Positions 35,165 to 43,939 of a stretch of DNA of 64,000 bases are shown here, piece after piece. Both the position numbers and the translations under genes were made by a program. The stretch lies in contig JAFYZW010000136.1 in the NCBI GenBank assembly GCA_017548545.1, positions 1 to 64,000 on the forward strand, in the 5' to 3' direction. The DNA comes from Bacteroidales bacterium (GTDB lineage: Bacteria; Bacteroidota; Bacteroidia; Bacteroidales; UBA3663). The notes below the pieces were generated by a model. That model worked only from the letters and a program-made list of their open reading frames with translations, was not told the DNA's origin and did no database searches. Position 1 is the first letter of the stretch; the number at the start of each line of letters is the position of its first letter.

Positions 35165-35365
35165 ATGGCAGACAACCTCGGCCCAATGGCCTGGTTGTTT
35201 CTGCCGGAAAATGAGCAGGTCCAATACCTGCAAAAAATTGCACTTCGTGCAGAAAATACCGTCCGGCCCCAAGGTTTTATTATTTGGACGAGCATTATTT
35301 TTTGCGTAAGCAGTTTTCTGCTGCCATTAGGGCAGCACATTTTCCGGCCAAGTCTCCGCTATTGA
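35165..35365 (+). CDS. Possible small protein with a strong Shine-Dalgarno sequence
   Basis: 66 codons starting at the ATG at 35165. AAGGAGGTGA at 35153-35162 is a near-perfect ribosome binding site, very rare in this window, spaced 2 bp from the ATG. The product begins MADNLGPMAWLFLPENEQ and has one hydrophobic stretch ('GFIIWTSIIFCVSSFLLPLG'). No family is recognised. The site overlaps the phosphatase stop codon. It could be a chance ORF or a remnant. Confidence 0.3.
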   Translation: MADNLGPMAWLFLPENEQVQYLQKIALRAENTVRPQGFIIWTSIIFCVSSFLLPLGQHIFRPSLRY

Positions 35366-35461
35366 AGCGAGAGACGAGGCCATTTTCACCTAAATACCAA
35401 TGATTACACTTGTTGTTATATAGAAGTAAAAACTGCAATTGGAATTGACAAAATCGCAAAA

Positions 35462-35520
35462 TTGCACGGTGCATCGTGCAATTTTTGACAAAAACTGCAC
35501 GGTCAATCGTGCAGTTTTTC
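35462..35520. promoter_or_regulatory. Two tandem near-identical hairpins (GCACG...CGTGC) upstream of the AAA_14 gene
   Basis: Hairpin 1: TTGCACG (35462-35468) with CGTGCAA (35475-35481). Hairpin 2: AAAACTGCACG (35491-35501) with CGTGCAGTTTT (35508-35518), an 11-bp perfect stem. Both have six-base loops and share TGCACGGT..ATCGTGCA. Hairpin 2 lies where the -33 box of the promoter at 35532 would be. They could be a double terminator for the upstream operon, or paired operators controlling the ATPase gene. Confidence 0.6.
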
Positions 35521-35531
35521 TGTTTTTTCGC

Positions 35532-35539
35532 TACCTTTG
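35532..35539 (+). promoter_or_regulatory. Promoter -7 box of the AAA_14 gene
   Basis: TACCTTTG at 35532-35539, 17 nt before the ATG at 35557. The predicted leader is only about 10 nt. No TTTG is found at the expected -33 place, which is occupied by the second hairpin. Confidence 0.55.
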
Positions 35540-35556
35540 CAAAAAAATACGAACAA

Positions 35557-36735
35557 ATGGAAGCTCTAATCAATGATTACCGAGCTATGCTCGACCGGGT
35601 TGACACAACTTTCGTCCGCTACTTGCATGATCAAATCAATTGGAACTCTCGTCTGATAGCCATACTTGGGGCAAGAGGTGTAGGCAAGACCACGCTCCTA
35701 CTCCAACACATTAAAATGTATGACCAGCCGGATCTGTCTCTTTATGTGCTTGCTGATGACTTTTATTTTTCCAATCACAGACTATATGAGTTAGCGCAGC
35801 GTTTTTACCAGCAGGGCGGCAAGCGACTCTATATCGATGAGATACACAAGTACCGAAACTGGTCTATAGAAATAAAGAATATCTACGACAAACTACCTGA
35901 TTTGCAGGTAGTCTATACGGGATCTTCCATTCTGGAATTGGAGCAAGGAGGTGCTGATTTGAGCCGACGCAAAGTGGAATATCATTTGCATGGATTGTCT
36001 TTACGCGAATACATCAACATCGCGAATGGTCTTAACCTGCAGCCTTATAGATTGGAGGAAGTTCTTGCAGGAGCCGTGAACATACCGATGGACAAAATCA
36101 GGCCATTACAGCAGATTTCTGCTTACATGCGAGAAGGCTATTATCCCTATTTTCGTGAGGATGACTACCTGCTCAGATTAAATGGCGTTTTGAAACAAGT
36201 GGTAGAATATGATATCCCTCAGTTCAGCGATATGAACGTTGCATCTCGTCAAAAGCTCAAGAAACTATTGTATATGTTGGCACAAAGTGTACCTTTTAAG
36301 CCTAATTATTCAAAGTTAGAACGAGACTTGGAAATAAGCCGCAATGCCCTTCCCGGCTATATGCATCTGCTCGAGAAGGCAGAACTAATCAGCCTATTAC
36401 CCGAGAGAAGTGAGGGCATCAAACTCTTGGAAAAGACCGAAAAGGTGTACCTACAAAATCCGAATATCGCATACGCCCTCTCGCAGAATGTACCCGATAT
36501 AGGTTCCTTACGCGAAAGTATCTTCTTTGCCTGGACAAGAGTAGTCAGTCACGTTACTTCATCTCCCATATCAGTCTTTGAGATCGAAGGTTTGACGTTC
36601 GAAGTGGGTGGCAAGAACAAGGGGCGTCGTCAACTTGCCGATGTTGAATATGAAAAATCGTTTGTGGTTAGAGACGATGTAGAGTATGCTGCCATGCACA
36701 CAATCCCTCTCTGGATGTTCGGTTTCCTGTACTAA
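35557..36735 (+). CDS. AAA_14/DUF4143 family ATPase
   Basis: 392 aa from the ATG at 35557, chosen because earlier ATGs lie inside the hairpins upstream of the promoter. Walker A 'ILGARGVGKTTLLLQ' (residues about 36-50), Walker B 'KRLYIDEIHKYRNW' near residue 90, and 'QVVYTGSSILEL' (sensor 1). The C-terminal half has the DUF4143 winged-helix/nuclease-like region ('LLYMLAQSVPFKPNYSKLERDL'; 'SISVFEIEGLTFEVGGKNKGRRQ' region). The cellular role of this family is poorly known; it is common in variable regions of Bacteroidetes genomes. Confidence 0.9.
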   Translation: MEALINDYRAMLDRVDTTFVRYLHDQINWNSRLIAILGARGVGKTTLLLQHIKMYDQPDLSLYVLADDFYFSNHRLYELAQRFYQQGGKRLYIDEIHKYRNWSIEIKNIYDKLPDLQVVYTGSSILELEQGGADLSRRKVEYHLHGLSLREYINIANGLNLQPYRLEEVLAGAVNIPMDKIRPLQQISAYMREGYYPYFREDDYLLRLNGVLKQVVEYDIPQFSDMNVASRQKLKKLLYMLAQSVPFKPNYSKLERDLEISRNALPGYMHLLEKAELISLLPERSEGIKLLEKTEKVYLQNPNIAYALSQNVPDIGSLRESIFFAWTRVVSHVTSSPISVFEIEGLTFEVGGKNKGRRQLADVEYEKSFVVRDDVEYAAMHTIPLWMFGFLY

Positions 36736-36829
36736 AAGGAACATATCACGGCGCCAAGTACTTCTCGAATAACGGGAAGGTGTTGGAAGAGACAAGGAAA
36801 GATAAAACACATTAAGAAAAAAACATATT

Positions 36830-39800
36830 ATGATTACAAAAGATAGTTTAGTGTCCCTTTTGATGCATCCGGATTACGGATTTACGAAAAGCGGTAACAT
36901 TTATAAAAAGGAGTATCCCCAAGGCGCAAGTATTGAAGTCAACTTCGATACTCAGAAAATTACGTATGCGCCCATCGATTCTCTTTTCAAGGAGGGCGAA
37001 TTCCCAACAAAAGATAAACCTGCAAAGGGTTTTGTTATCCACAGAGATACGACGCTAAACTTTAGTGCGAACGAGAACTTTGTCTGTTTGGTTTGTGTGC
37101 ATCTATTGCTAAAAAAAGGATACAATCCCAAGCACATAGTATTTGAACCAGCATTTAAAGTCGGACACGTAAACAAACCTTCTTATGGCGACATCCTTGT
37201 TTTCGATAAAGAGTATAATCCGCTGGTTCTAATAGAAAACAAGACATATGGTACGGAGTTCAGCAAGGAGTGGAACTTGATGCAAAAAGATGGTGGGCAA
37301 CTATTCAGTTACCTCGGGCCGCTTGTTAATGTAATGGGATTATGTCAGAATCTTGTCCTTTTTGCTGCAGACTTTGATGAGAAAGAAGTTATCCTAAAAA
37401 GTCACATTATCACTCTGAAGGATAATGAGAAACGTCTGAATGAACTTGAAAATGCAAAGTCATTTGCGGATGCCCAAGGGAAATACTTTGATGTTTGGAA
37501 TCAGACTTACGGAAAGTCATTCGAAACAAAAGGCCTTTTCGAAGATGACATCGCTGCCTATTCTGTTGGTAAACTCAAATATACGATAAATGATCTGAAG
37601 GGTCTATCACATGCGGAGATTCGTCCCATATACCATGAGTTTGCAACGATATTGAGGAATCATGCAATCACCGATTTCGAACATTCGTTTTACATTCTTA
37701 TCGATCTGTTCCTTTGTAAGATTACTGACGAACTTAACAACCCTGATGACTTACAGTTTTATTATAAGGGAATAGCCCGTGACACACCCAAGGAATATTG
37801 CAACCGATTGTTGAAATTGTACCAGCAGGGAAAGCAGCAGCTCTTTAATGTGGAGGTGGTGAACAAAGACGAGGAGGACATCAAGCAGATCTTCGAGGAC
37901 ACCAATCGTTCACTGAAGAACGGGCTTTTTGCTGGCATCAAGGAACTGTTTGAGGAAATGAAGTTCTACAACATCAAGAAGTTCAACTTCATTGATGTGG
38001 AGAATAGAGAAGAATTTGAGATGAACTTTCAGATTCTGATAAAGATAGCAGCCCTCATACAAGACATCAACTTGAGTTCAAGCGAAACAAACCATTTTTT
38101 CGGCGACCTATTTGAAGGCCTCCTTTCCAAAAATGTACACCAGACAGAAGGTCAGTTCTTTACGCCACTTCCAATTGTCAATTTTATCATCAATTCTTTA
38201 CCCCAGTTCCCTAATACTGACAAGGTAAAGGTGTTGGATTACGCCTGTGGTGCCGGCCATTTCCTGACCGAGTTCGTAAAGCATTACCCCAAGGCTAAGA
38301 TTTACGGAATAGAGAAAAGCCAGACGTTGAGCCAGGTTGCGAAAATCGCCACTATCATCAACGGCTGTCAAGATTCCCGCATCGTCTTCAAGGATTCGTT
38401 GAGCCATATTAACACGATGGATGTACGCTACCAAGGGTTTGACAAAGAATCGTTCGACTGTATTATAGCCAATCCGCCATATAGCGTGAAAGGGTTCCTG
38501 AATACAATGGAACAAAAAGACCGCGACCAGTTTGAACTTGCAAAGTCTGTCGAGGAGAAAGCGTATTCAACGAACAGATCCATCGAATGTTTCTTTGTCG
38601 AACGTGCGCAGTATTTTTTGAAGAAAGACGGTCTTATGGGCATCGTCCTTCCAAGCTCTCTGTTGAGCAACGAGAATATCTACACCAAAACCCGTGAAAT
38701 CATTTTCGCAAACTTCAACATTCTGGCAATTGCTGTGATGAACAGTCGCACGTTTGGCTCAACAGGAACAAACACCGTTATCCTTTTCGCTCAAAAAGTG
38801 AAGAAAAACTCGGAAGGGTTGCTCCACACTTTTATGGACAAGAAGGATTACACCCAATATACAACCAGCAGCGCAATTGATTCCTATATCCAGAAACAGG
38901 GCTATCCCCAAAATGAGTATTTCGCGTTTATGCAGGACAATATTCTTGGAGACAACCTTAAAGAAACAGATGTTTTCAAAGACTATGCCTCAAATTTCAA
39001 GAAGAGCAATATAAGCAAAAGCCTCCAGAAAGAATGGTTTGCCAAATCCAGTCACTATCGGGAAGGCCTAAAGGAAAACTCAAAGGAATACAAGAAGCAG
39101 TTTGCTCTTTTCTTGTCGAGTGATGACTACAAGCAACTAGAAGAAGCTGAATATAAAAGACAATTCGTGGCCTTTGCAAAGGGCATTGAATGCAAAAAGT
39201 TTAATGTCTATATTCAGACAGAGAGCAATATCGTTGCTGTTTTGCAGTCTCCGCCCGAGAAGGTCGGCAATAAGAGCAATAAGGACGAAGTGGTCAAGTT
39301 CTTGGGTTATGACTGGAGCAATCGTAAGGGCGATGAAGGCATTAAGTACCTGACAAGCAAAGTTCAGGAAACAGAAACTTCGGATGACGATGATGATAAA
39401 GATACTGAAATCGTTCAAGCCATCAATTCAATTAAATACATTGAAACGCCACTATATAATCCTGGCGATGACAATGACGTTTCGAAATTCTCATACGCAC
39501 TGAGGAAACATATTACAGACAGTTGTAACAAATTCTCCTTTGGAACAGCAAAAGTCAATAGTGATACTCCTTTTGCTGGGGAGATGGATTCTCTTTTGCA
39601 ATTTGCTCGTCTTACTAATCTGATAGATTTCGGCAAAACGACTTTTAACATTGCAATAAAAGTAAACATTGAGAAAGAAAACAGAATCGTTCTTTATAAA
39701 AAAGGGATACAAGTTGTAGGATTAGGAGAGGTCTCAGAATTTGTTCGTGGTGTGACGTATAACAAAAACGACCAAGTAATAGAACAAACTAATAAGATAA

Positions 39801-41383
39801 TTCTTACTGCTGACAATATTACTCTCGACGGTATACTAGAAATAAAGAAACAAGTTTTCCTTAGAGAAGATTTTGCTATTGAGCCTCAAAAAAGATTGAT
39901 TCAAAATGACTGTTTTATTTGTTTTTCAAGCGGCAGTTTGGCACATATAGGAAAAATTGCTTTTATTCACGAAGATACAAATTGCTATGCAGGAGGATTT
40001 ATGGGAATATTGCGAGCTAAAAAAAGTATTCTTCCTAGATTCCTGTATATTGTTCTAAATACAGATTATATACGTAATATAATGCGGCAGGAAGCAAATG
40101 GGGCAAATATTAAAAACCTTTCTAGCAAAATAGGTAATATCAGAATACCTCTTCCTCCAAAATTTTTGCAGCAAAAGATTGTAACCGAATGTCAGAAGAT
40201 TGATGCAGAGGCGAATGAAGCAAAAGTAAAAATTGCCGAATTGCAAGAAGATATTAACGAGATTGTAACTGGCATAATTGGTAAAACGACAAAACTTGGT
40301 ACTATAGCGCAGTTCAAGAATGGACTGAATTATAAAGAAACACCTGTTGGAGATACTGTAAGTATTGTTGGCGTAGCCAACTTCAAAGAAAACAAGTCAC
40401 CAAAATGGGACGAAGTCAAGGCCATTACTATCAGAGAAAATGTTGATGACTCTTACCTCCTGCACAAGAATGATCTCGTGACTGTAAGGTCTAATGGTTC
40501 AAGAGAATTAGTTGGACGTTTTATGCTTATTGATAAGGAACCCGAAAAGCGAACTACTTTTTCCGGTTTCTCAATAAGAGTACGCATTGTGTCCGACGAA
40601 GTGGATAGCGAGTTCCTGTATTACCTACTGTCTTCCGCAAATGTCAGACAACGCCTTACAAAGGGAAGTAATGGCGCCAATATTAAGAGCCTCAACCAGG
40701 ATTTGTTATCAAATCTTGAAATACCGCTTCCCCCATTATCTGAGCAAAAGGACATAATTGATAAAATCGGGAAAATAGAAAGTAAGATAGCATCCCTCAA
40801 GATAATTTGTGACGAAGCCTCCACTCGTAAAAAGGCAGTTCTGCATCGAGAACTCATTGAAGATGACGAACTGGCAGCAGACCTCAATCTCACTAAAAAT
40901 GAAACAGGGCCAGAAGAATCTAAGGTTGTCGTTTTTCCTACTTATCATGAGGGTTGTGTTCCGCTCTACTCCCTTCGAGCTGCCTGTGGATATTTCGAGG
41001 ATGGAGAAGTGCCAGAAGAGGAAGGCTGGATAGATGCATCGGGCAATGGATTTACGCCTGACCCCAAACGTCACTTCGCGGTTCATGCCAAGGGTGATTC
41101 GATGCTGCCCGAAATCAAGGACGGCAACATCTGTGTGTTCGAGTGGTACAAGGCTGGTAGTCGCAATGGTGAAATTGTGCTTACAGAGTGCAGCGAAAAA
41201 GACCTTGATTATGGTGGCATGTACACTATCAAAAAGTATCAAAGCGAAAAGTTGGTTACAGAAGAAGGTTGGCAGCATACGAAAGTGGAGCTAAAGCCCT
41301 TGAATTCTGATTTTGATGTGATAGGGTTAGATAGTGAACAAGAGTATAAAACCATTGGTATCTTGAAGTGTGTAATAGATTAA
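36830..41383 (+). CDS. Single-chain restriction-modification enzyme with C-terminal S24 (LexA/UmuD-like) domain
   Basis: 1517 aa. Residues about 110-140: nuclease of PD-(D/E)XK type, 'YGDILVFDKEYNPLVLIENK' (Asp121, Glu136, Lys138). About 435-650: N6-adenine methylase, 'EGQFFTPLPIVNFI', motif I 'DYACGAGHF' (470-478) and motif IV NPPY (548-551). About 960-1130 and 1150-1340: two type I-like specificity (TRD) domains with coiled-coil spacers. About 1366-1517: S24 domain with 'GDSMLP' (Ser1424), 'YTIKKY' (Lys1468) and candidate cleavage site Cys1386-Gly1387. There is no helicase motor, so this is closest to type IIG/type I fusions. The TRD part is strikingly AT-rich, suggesting exchange. Followed closely by a small gene and a Schlafen-type gene. 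Confidence 0.9.
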   Translation: MITKDSLVSLLMHPDYGFTKSGNIYKKEYPQGASIEVNFDTQKITYAPIDSLFKEGEFPTKDKPAKGFVIHRDTTLNFSANENFVCLVCVHLLLKKGYNPKHIVFEPAFKVGHVNKPSYGDILVFDKEYNPLVLIENKTYGTEFSKEWNLMQKDGGQLFSYLGPLVNVMGLCQNLVLFAADFDEKEVILKSHIITLKDNEKRLNELENAKSFADAQGKYFDVWNQTYGKSFETKGLFEDDIAAYSVGKLKYTINDLKGLSHAEIRPIYHEFATILRNHAITDFEHSFYILIDLFLCKITDELNNPDDLQFYYKGIARDTPKEYCNRLLKLYQQGKQQLFNVEVVNKDEEDIKQIFEDTNRSLKNGLFAGIKELFEEMKFYNIKKFNFIDVENREEFEMNFQILIKIAALIQDINLSSSETNHFFGDLFEGLLSKNVHQTEGQFFTPLPIVNFIINSLPQFPNTDKVKVLDYACGAGHFLTEFVKHYPKAKIYGIEKSQTLSQVAKIATIINGCQDSRIVFKDSLSHINTMDVRYQGFDKESFDCIIANPPYSVKGFLNTMEQKDRDQFELAKSVEEKAYSTNRSIECFFVERAQYFLKKDGLMGIVLPSSLLSNENIYTKTREIIFANFNILAIAVMNSRTFGSTGTNTVILFAQKVKKNSEGLLHTFMDKKDYTQYTTSSAIDSYIQKQGYPQNEYFAFMQDNILGDNLKETDVFKDYASNFKKSNISKSLQKEWFAKSSHYREGLKENSKEYKKQFALFLSSDDYKQLEEAEYKRQFVAFAKGIECKKFNVYIQTESNIVAVLQSPPEKVGNKSNKDEVVKFLGYDWSNRKGDEGIKYLTSKVQETETSDDDDDKDTEIVQAINSIKYIETPLYNPGDDNDVSKFSYALRKHITDSCNKFSFGTAKVNSDTPFAGEMDSLLQFARLTNLIDFGKTTFNIAIKVNIEKENRIVLYKKGIQVVGLGEVSEFVRGVTYNKNDQVIEQTNKIILTADNITLDGILEIKKQVFLREDFAIEPQKRLIQNDCFICFSSGSLAHIGKIAFIHEDTNCYAGGFMGILRAKKSILPRFLYIVLNTDYIRNIMRQEANGANIKNLSSKIGNIRIPLPPKFLQQKIVTECQKIDAEANEAKVKIAELQEDINEIVTGIIGKTTKLGTIAQFKNGLNYKETPVGDTVSIVGVANFKENKSPKWDEVKAITIRENVDDSYLLHKNDLVTVRSNGSRELVGRFMLIDKEPEKRTTFSGFSIRVRIVSDEVDSEFLYYLLSSANVRQRLTKGSNGANIKSLNQDLLSNLEIPLPPLSEQKDIIDKIGKIESKIASLKIICDEASTRKKAVLHRELIEDDELAADLNLTKNETGPEESKVVVFPTYHEGCVPLYSLRAACGYFEDGEVPEEEGWIDASGNGFTPDPKRHFAVHAKGDSMLPEIKDGNICVFEWYKAGSRNGEIVLTECSEKDLDYGGMYTIKKYQSEKLVTEEGWQHTKVELKPLNSDFDVIGLDSEQEYKTIGILKCVID

Positions 41384-41388
41384 CAAAT

Positions 41389-41724
41389 ATGCATATCATC
41401 ATCATTCGGCGATACAATAATCTGGTGACAATGGGAAGTACCATTTCCAAGCACCTGTTCCATCTGCCAGAGACCATCAATGTGGATTTGGACAATAAGG
41501 GTGAAACCTGCAAAGACCATCTGTTTGTTAATGCTGATGTAACAGCATCATTCAATCTTAAAGGATGGGAACCCATTACATTGAAAGAAGAACGAAAGAA
41601 TCCCCATTTCGTTTGTTGGCTACGTAACCAGGACCGCAAGCCCTGGGCTTGTGCATCCCCTATGACTATGGTGGTGACGTACAGATATCGTTCAGGAATA
41701 CTCTTGGCATTACCCAAGGTGTAG
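41389..41724 (+). CDS. Small hypothetical protein downstream of the R-M gene
   Basis: 111 aa, starting 5 bp after the R-M stop codon (MHIIIIRRYNNLVT...). No signal peptide and no recognised domain; beta-rich with 'HFVCWLRNQDRKPWACASP'. The spacing suggests translation from the R-M message. The stop codon lies in the stem of a hairpin. An overlapping minus-strand frame of 166 codons looks less protein-like. Confidence 0.5.
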   Translation: MHIIIIRRYNNLVTMGSTISKHLFHLPETINVDLDNKGETCKDHLFVNADVTASFNLKGWEPITLKEERKNPHFVCWLRNQDRKPWACASPMTMVVTYRYRSGILLALPKV

Positions 41725-41767
41725 CCATACTCTAACATGCTTATGGCCTTACTCATGAGTATGGCTA
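41722..41767. terminator. Hairpin after the small gene
   Basis: Perfect 11-bp inverted repeat TAGCCATACTC (41722-41732) and GAGTATGGCTA (41757-41767) with a 24-base loop. No T-run follows, so termination is uncertain; it may instead protect the mRNA end. Confidence 0.45.
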
Positions 41768-41871
41768 TAGTATGGATCGGAGGAGCCTGAAAGCAGGGGA
41801 TAAGAGACTAAAAGCTGAGTGAAGCGAATAGAAACGATAATAATGAACGGAATAAAAAAGTTATTGATAAT

Positions 41872-43539
41872 ATGACCGAACTTGAATTACATCAATACCT
41901 GCTCCGCGAGTACCCACAGGAGAGTGCTCGGTGTGAGTGGAAGGAATTTAAGAATCTAAAGAACTCGTTCTGTGGGGACGAGAAAAACGATGTGATTTCC
42001 TACGTGTCGGCTATCGCCAACATGGAGGGTGGTTTCCTTGTGGTGGGTGTACATGACAAGACATTAGAGATTGTCGGCACAGACACCTATAACTACGATC
42101 GTCAGAAGGCAATCCTTCGGTTGACGGAACGCTGTACGAACCTGTCAAGTGAGGGTCTGGACATCGAGGAGTTCATCACAGATGACACCAAGAAGGTTGT
42201 GTGGGTGATTCATATCCCTAAACATCTGCCCAAACGCCCTGTCTATGCCCATGATAAGGCATGGCAACGGATAGAGGACTCTTTGGTGGAGCTGACACAG
42301 GAACGCATGAATGCCATTTTGGATGAGCCTTTATTCACAGACACCGATTGGTCAGCCGTGGTCGTGCCTAATGCCACGATTGACGATTTGGACGAGGTAG
42401 CCATTGCCAAAGCAAAGGTGATGTTCAAAAAAGTTCACAGTCGCATTCCAGCTGCGGAGGTGAATGCGTGGTCGGTTGAGGAGTTCCTCAGTAATGCCGG
42501 AGTAATGATTGATGGTGGAATCACCCGTGCAGCTATCATCCTACTTGGCAAACCCGTTTCAGTTTTCAAACTTCGTCCTGCCGTAGTGAGGGTTACTTGG
42601 TCACTACGTGATGAACACGAAGATGTGGTTGATTATGAACACTTCACAGCACCATTCATCCTGACGGTTGACCAGATACTCGCCAAGGTGCATAACCTGA
42701 CGATGCGTGAAATGCTTGGTGGTACGATGTTCCCAGATGTCATGCAGCAATACGATGACTATTCCATGCGTGAAGTACTCCATAACTGCATTGCCCATCA
42801 GGACTATACCCTGCAAGAGAGAATCAATCTGGTGGAGAATCCTGGATTCCTGTATTATGCCAATGGAGGCAGCTTTATTCCAGGCTCTCTGCAAAAGGCA
42901 TTGGCAACACATGGCCCACAGCGTCACTATCGCAACGAGTGTCTTTGCAATGCGATGGTGAACTTCAATATGATTGACATCGTTGGTCGAGGCATCCGCA
43001 AGATATTCAATGAGCAATGGAAACGCCACTTCCCCATGCCTGACTATGAGATTGACGCAGCTCACAAGGAGGTTGCCGTCCGTTTGTATGGTAATGCCAT
43101 CAATGAGAAGTACACCAAGCTTTTAAAAGAGAACAAAGACTTGTCGTTGGAAGACTGCATCTTGCTTGATGCTGTGCAGAAGGGACACCGATTGAGTGAA
43201 GCTGATGCCAAGAACCTATTGGAGCGCGGATTGGTGGAGGGCGAATATCCAGACTTGACTATATCTTTGAGCATTGCAAGGCAAACAAAACAATTGCCTG
43301 AATACACCAAAGTGAAAGGGCTTGAACGCGACAAGATAAAACAGATGGCCATACAGTTCATTCAGAATGCTGGAGAGGATGGCGCAAAGAAGAACTCCAT
43401 ATTGGATTATCTCAAAGATGTACTTCCTCAAAGAAATAGCCAAGAGCAAAATCTTCGTTTACTAGGGAATATCCTTGGCGAAATGAATACTGAAGGCTCT
43501 GTTGTGCTGAGAGGGAAGTTATGGTTTGCATGTAAATGA
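41872..43539 (+). CDS. Schlafen/AlbA_2-domain protein with RecG-like ATP-binding C-terminal region
   Basis: 555 aa. N-terminal AlbA_2 domain (residues about 15-140): 'CEWKEFKNLKNSF', 'SAIANMEGGFLVVGVHDK', 'KKVVWVIHIPKHLPKRPVY'. Middle helices 'AKAKVMFKKVH...ITRAAIILLGKP'. Then the ATPase-like part 'YSMREVLHNCIAHQDYTLQERINLVENPGFLYYANGGSF' and a winged-helix C-terminus. Such proteins are DNA- or RNA-linked and often sit beside restriction systems, so a defence or regulatory role is likely, but this is inferred from context. The stop codon is the first element of a GACTA repeat. Confidence 0.85.
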   Translation: MTELELHQYLLREYPQESARCEWKEFKNLKNSFCGDEKNDVISYVSAIANMEGGFLVVGVHDKTLEIVGTDTYNYDRQKAILRLTERCTNLSSEGLDIEEFITDDTKKVVWVIHIPKHLPKRPVYAHDKAWQRIEDSLVELTQERMNAILDEPLFTDTDWSAVVVPNATIDDLDEVAIAKAKVMFKKVHSRIPAAEVNAWSVEEFLSNAGVMIDGGITRAAIILLGKPVSVFKLRPAVVRVTWSLRDEHEDVVDYEHFTAPFILTVDQILAKVHNLTMREMLGGTMFPDVMQQYDDYSMREVLHNCIAHQDYTLQERINLVENPGFLYYANGGSFIPGSLQKALATHGPQRHYRNECLCNAMVNFNMIDIVGRGIRKIFNEQWKRHFPMPDYEIDAAHKEVAVRLYGNAINEKYTKLLKENKDLSLEDCILLDAVQKGHRLSEADAKNLLERGLVEGEYPDLTISLSIARQTKQLPEYTKVKGLERDKIKQMAIQFIQNAGEDGAKKNSILDYLKDVLPQRNSQEQNLRLLGNILGEMNTEGSVVLRGKLWFACK

Positions 43540-43676
43540 CTAGAGAATGACTAAAGAATGACTAGTAAACGGATAAATGACTAGAGAATGACTAATAACG
43601 ACTAAAAATGACTAGTTGAAAGCTCCTAGTCGTTAAAGTAGTCATTTCGAGATGGTTTAGTCGAACTTTTAGTCGA
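43534..43676. repeat. GACTA direct repeats followed by TAGTC inverted copies
   Basis: GACTA occurs at 43538, 43549, 43560, 43579, 43590, 43600 and 43610 (mostly 10-11 bp steps, units like AATGACTAGAG). Then the inverted form TAGTC occurs at 43627, 43639, 43658 and 43670. The first copy contains the TGA stop of the Schlafen-type gene. The two halves can base-pair into a large imperfect hairpin. Confidence 0.75.
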
Positions 43677-43703
43677 AGTACAAGACGAGAATAAAATACA
43701 CAA

Positions 43704-43939
43704 ATGGATAAGCAACAACTAAAAGAAAGAGAAGCAAAGGTGATAGAACTTGCAATAGCTTTTTGTAATGAGCCTTGGATGAAGAGTGCGCAGAGCTATG
43801 TACAAAACTTGAGCAGAAACTGGGTTACAAGCGTTCCTGCCCTCTACAATCAGAGAGGAGCATGGCCTGTTGCAGCGACAGCTGTCAGCAGCGTTAAAGA
43901 TTGACACTCCATTGTATAGTAAAATAGAACGTGAACAAT
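43704..43939 (+). pseudogene. Decayed DUF6398-like / XRE helix-turn-helix gene
   Basis: The first 23 residues from the ATG at 43704 ('EREAKVIELAIAFCNE') match the start of DUF6398 proteins. A frameshift at about 43773 breaks the frame; after it, the family continues as 'LDEECAELCTKLEQKLGYKRSCPLQS'. From about 43852 a different frame reads 'REEHGLLQRQLSAALKIDTPLYSKIER', the helix-turn-helix of an XRE regulator, then a stop, exactly where the 42-bp repeat array begins. So two gene fragments are joined and both are broken. The uninterrupted 66-codon ORF at this place is therefore probably not the native protein. Confidence 0.6.

Larger units (their letters stand above)
35155..35556. other. 402-bp spacer at the left edge of the accessory island
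   Basis: Apart from the possible small ORF it holds two tandem hairpins and the promoter of the AAA_14 gene (listed separately). GC falls sharply from here on compared with the operon to the left, fitting an island boundary. No tRNA or obvious attachment repeat is seen. Confidence 0.5.

Noticed and set aside
36830..41383. Classical type I restriction system
   Set aside because: No HsdR helicase/translocase is present; nuclease, methylase and specificity parts are in one chain, closer to type IIG.
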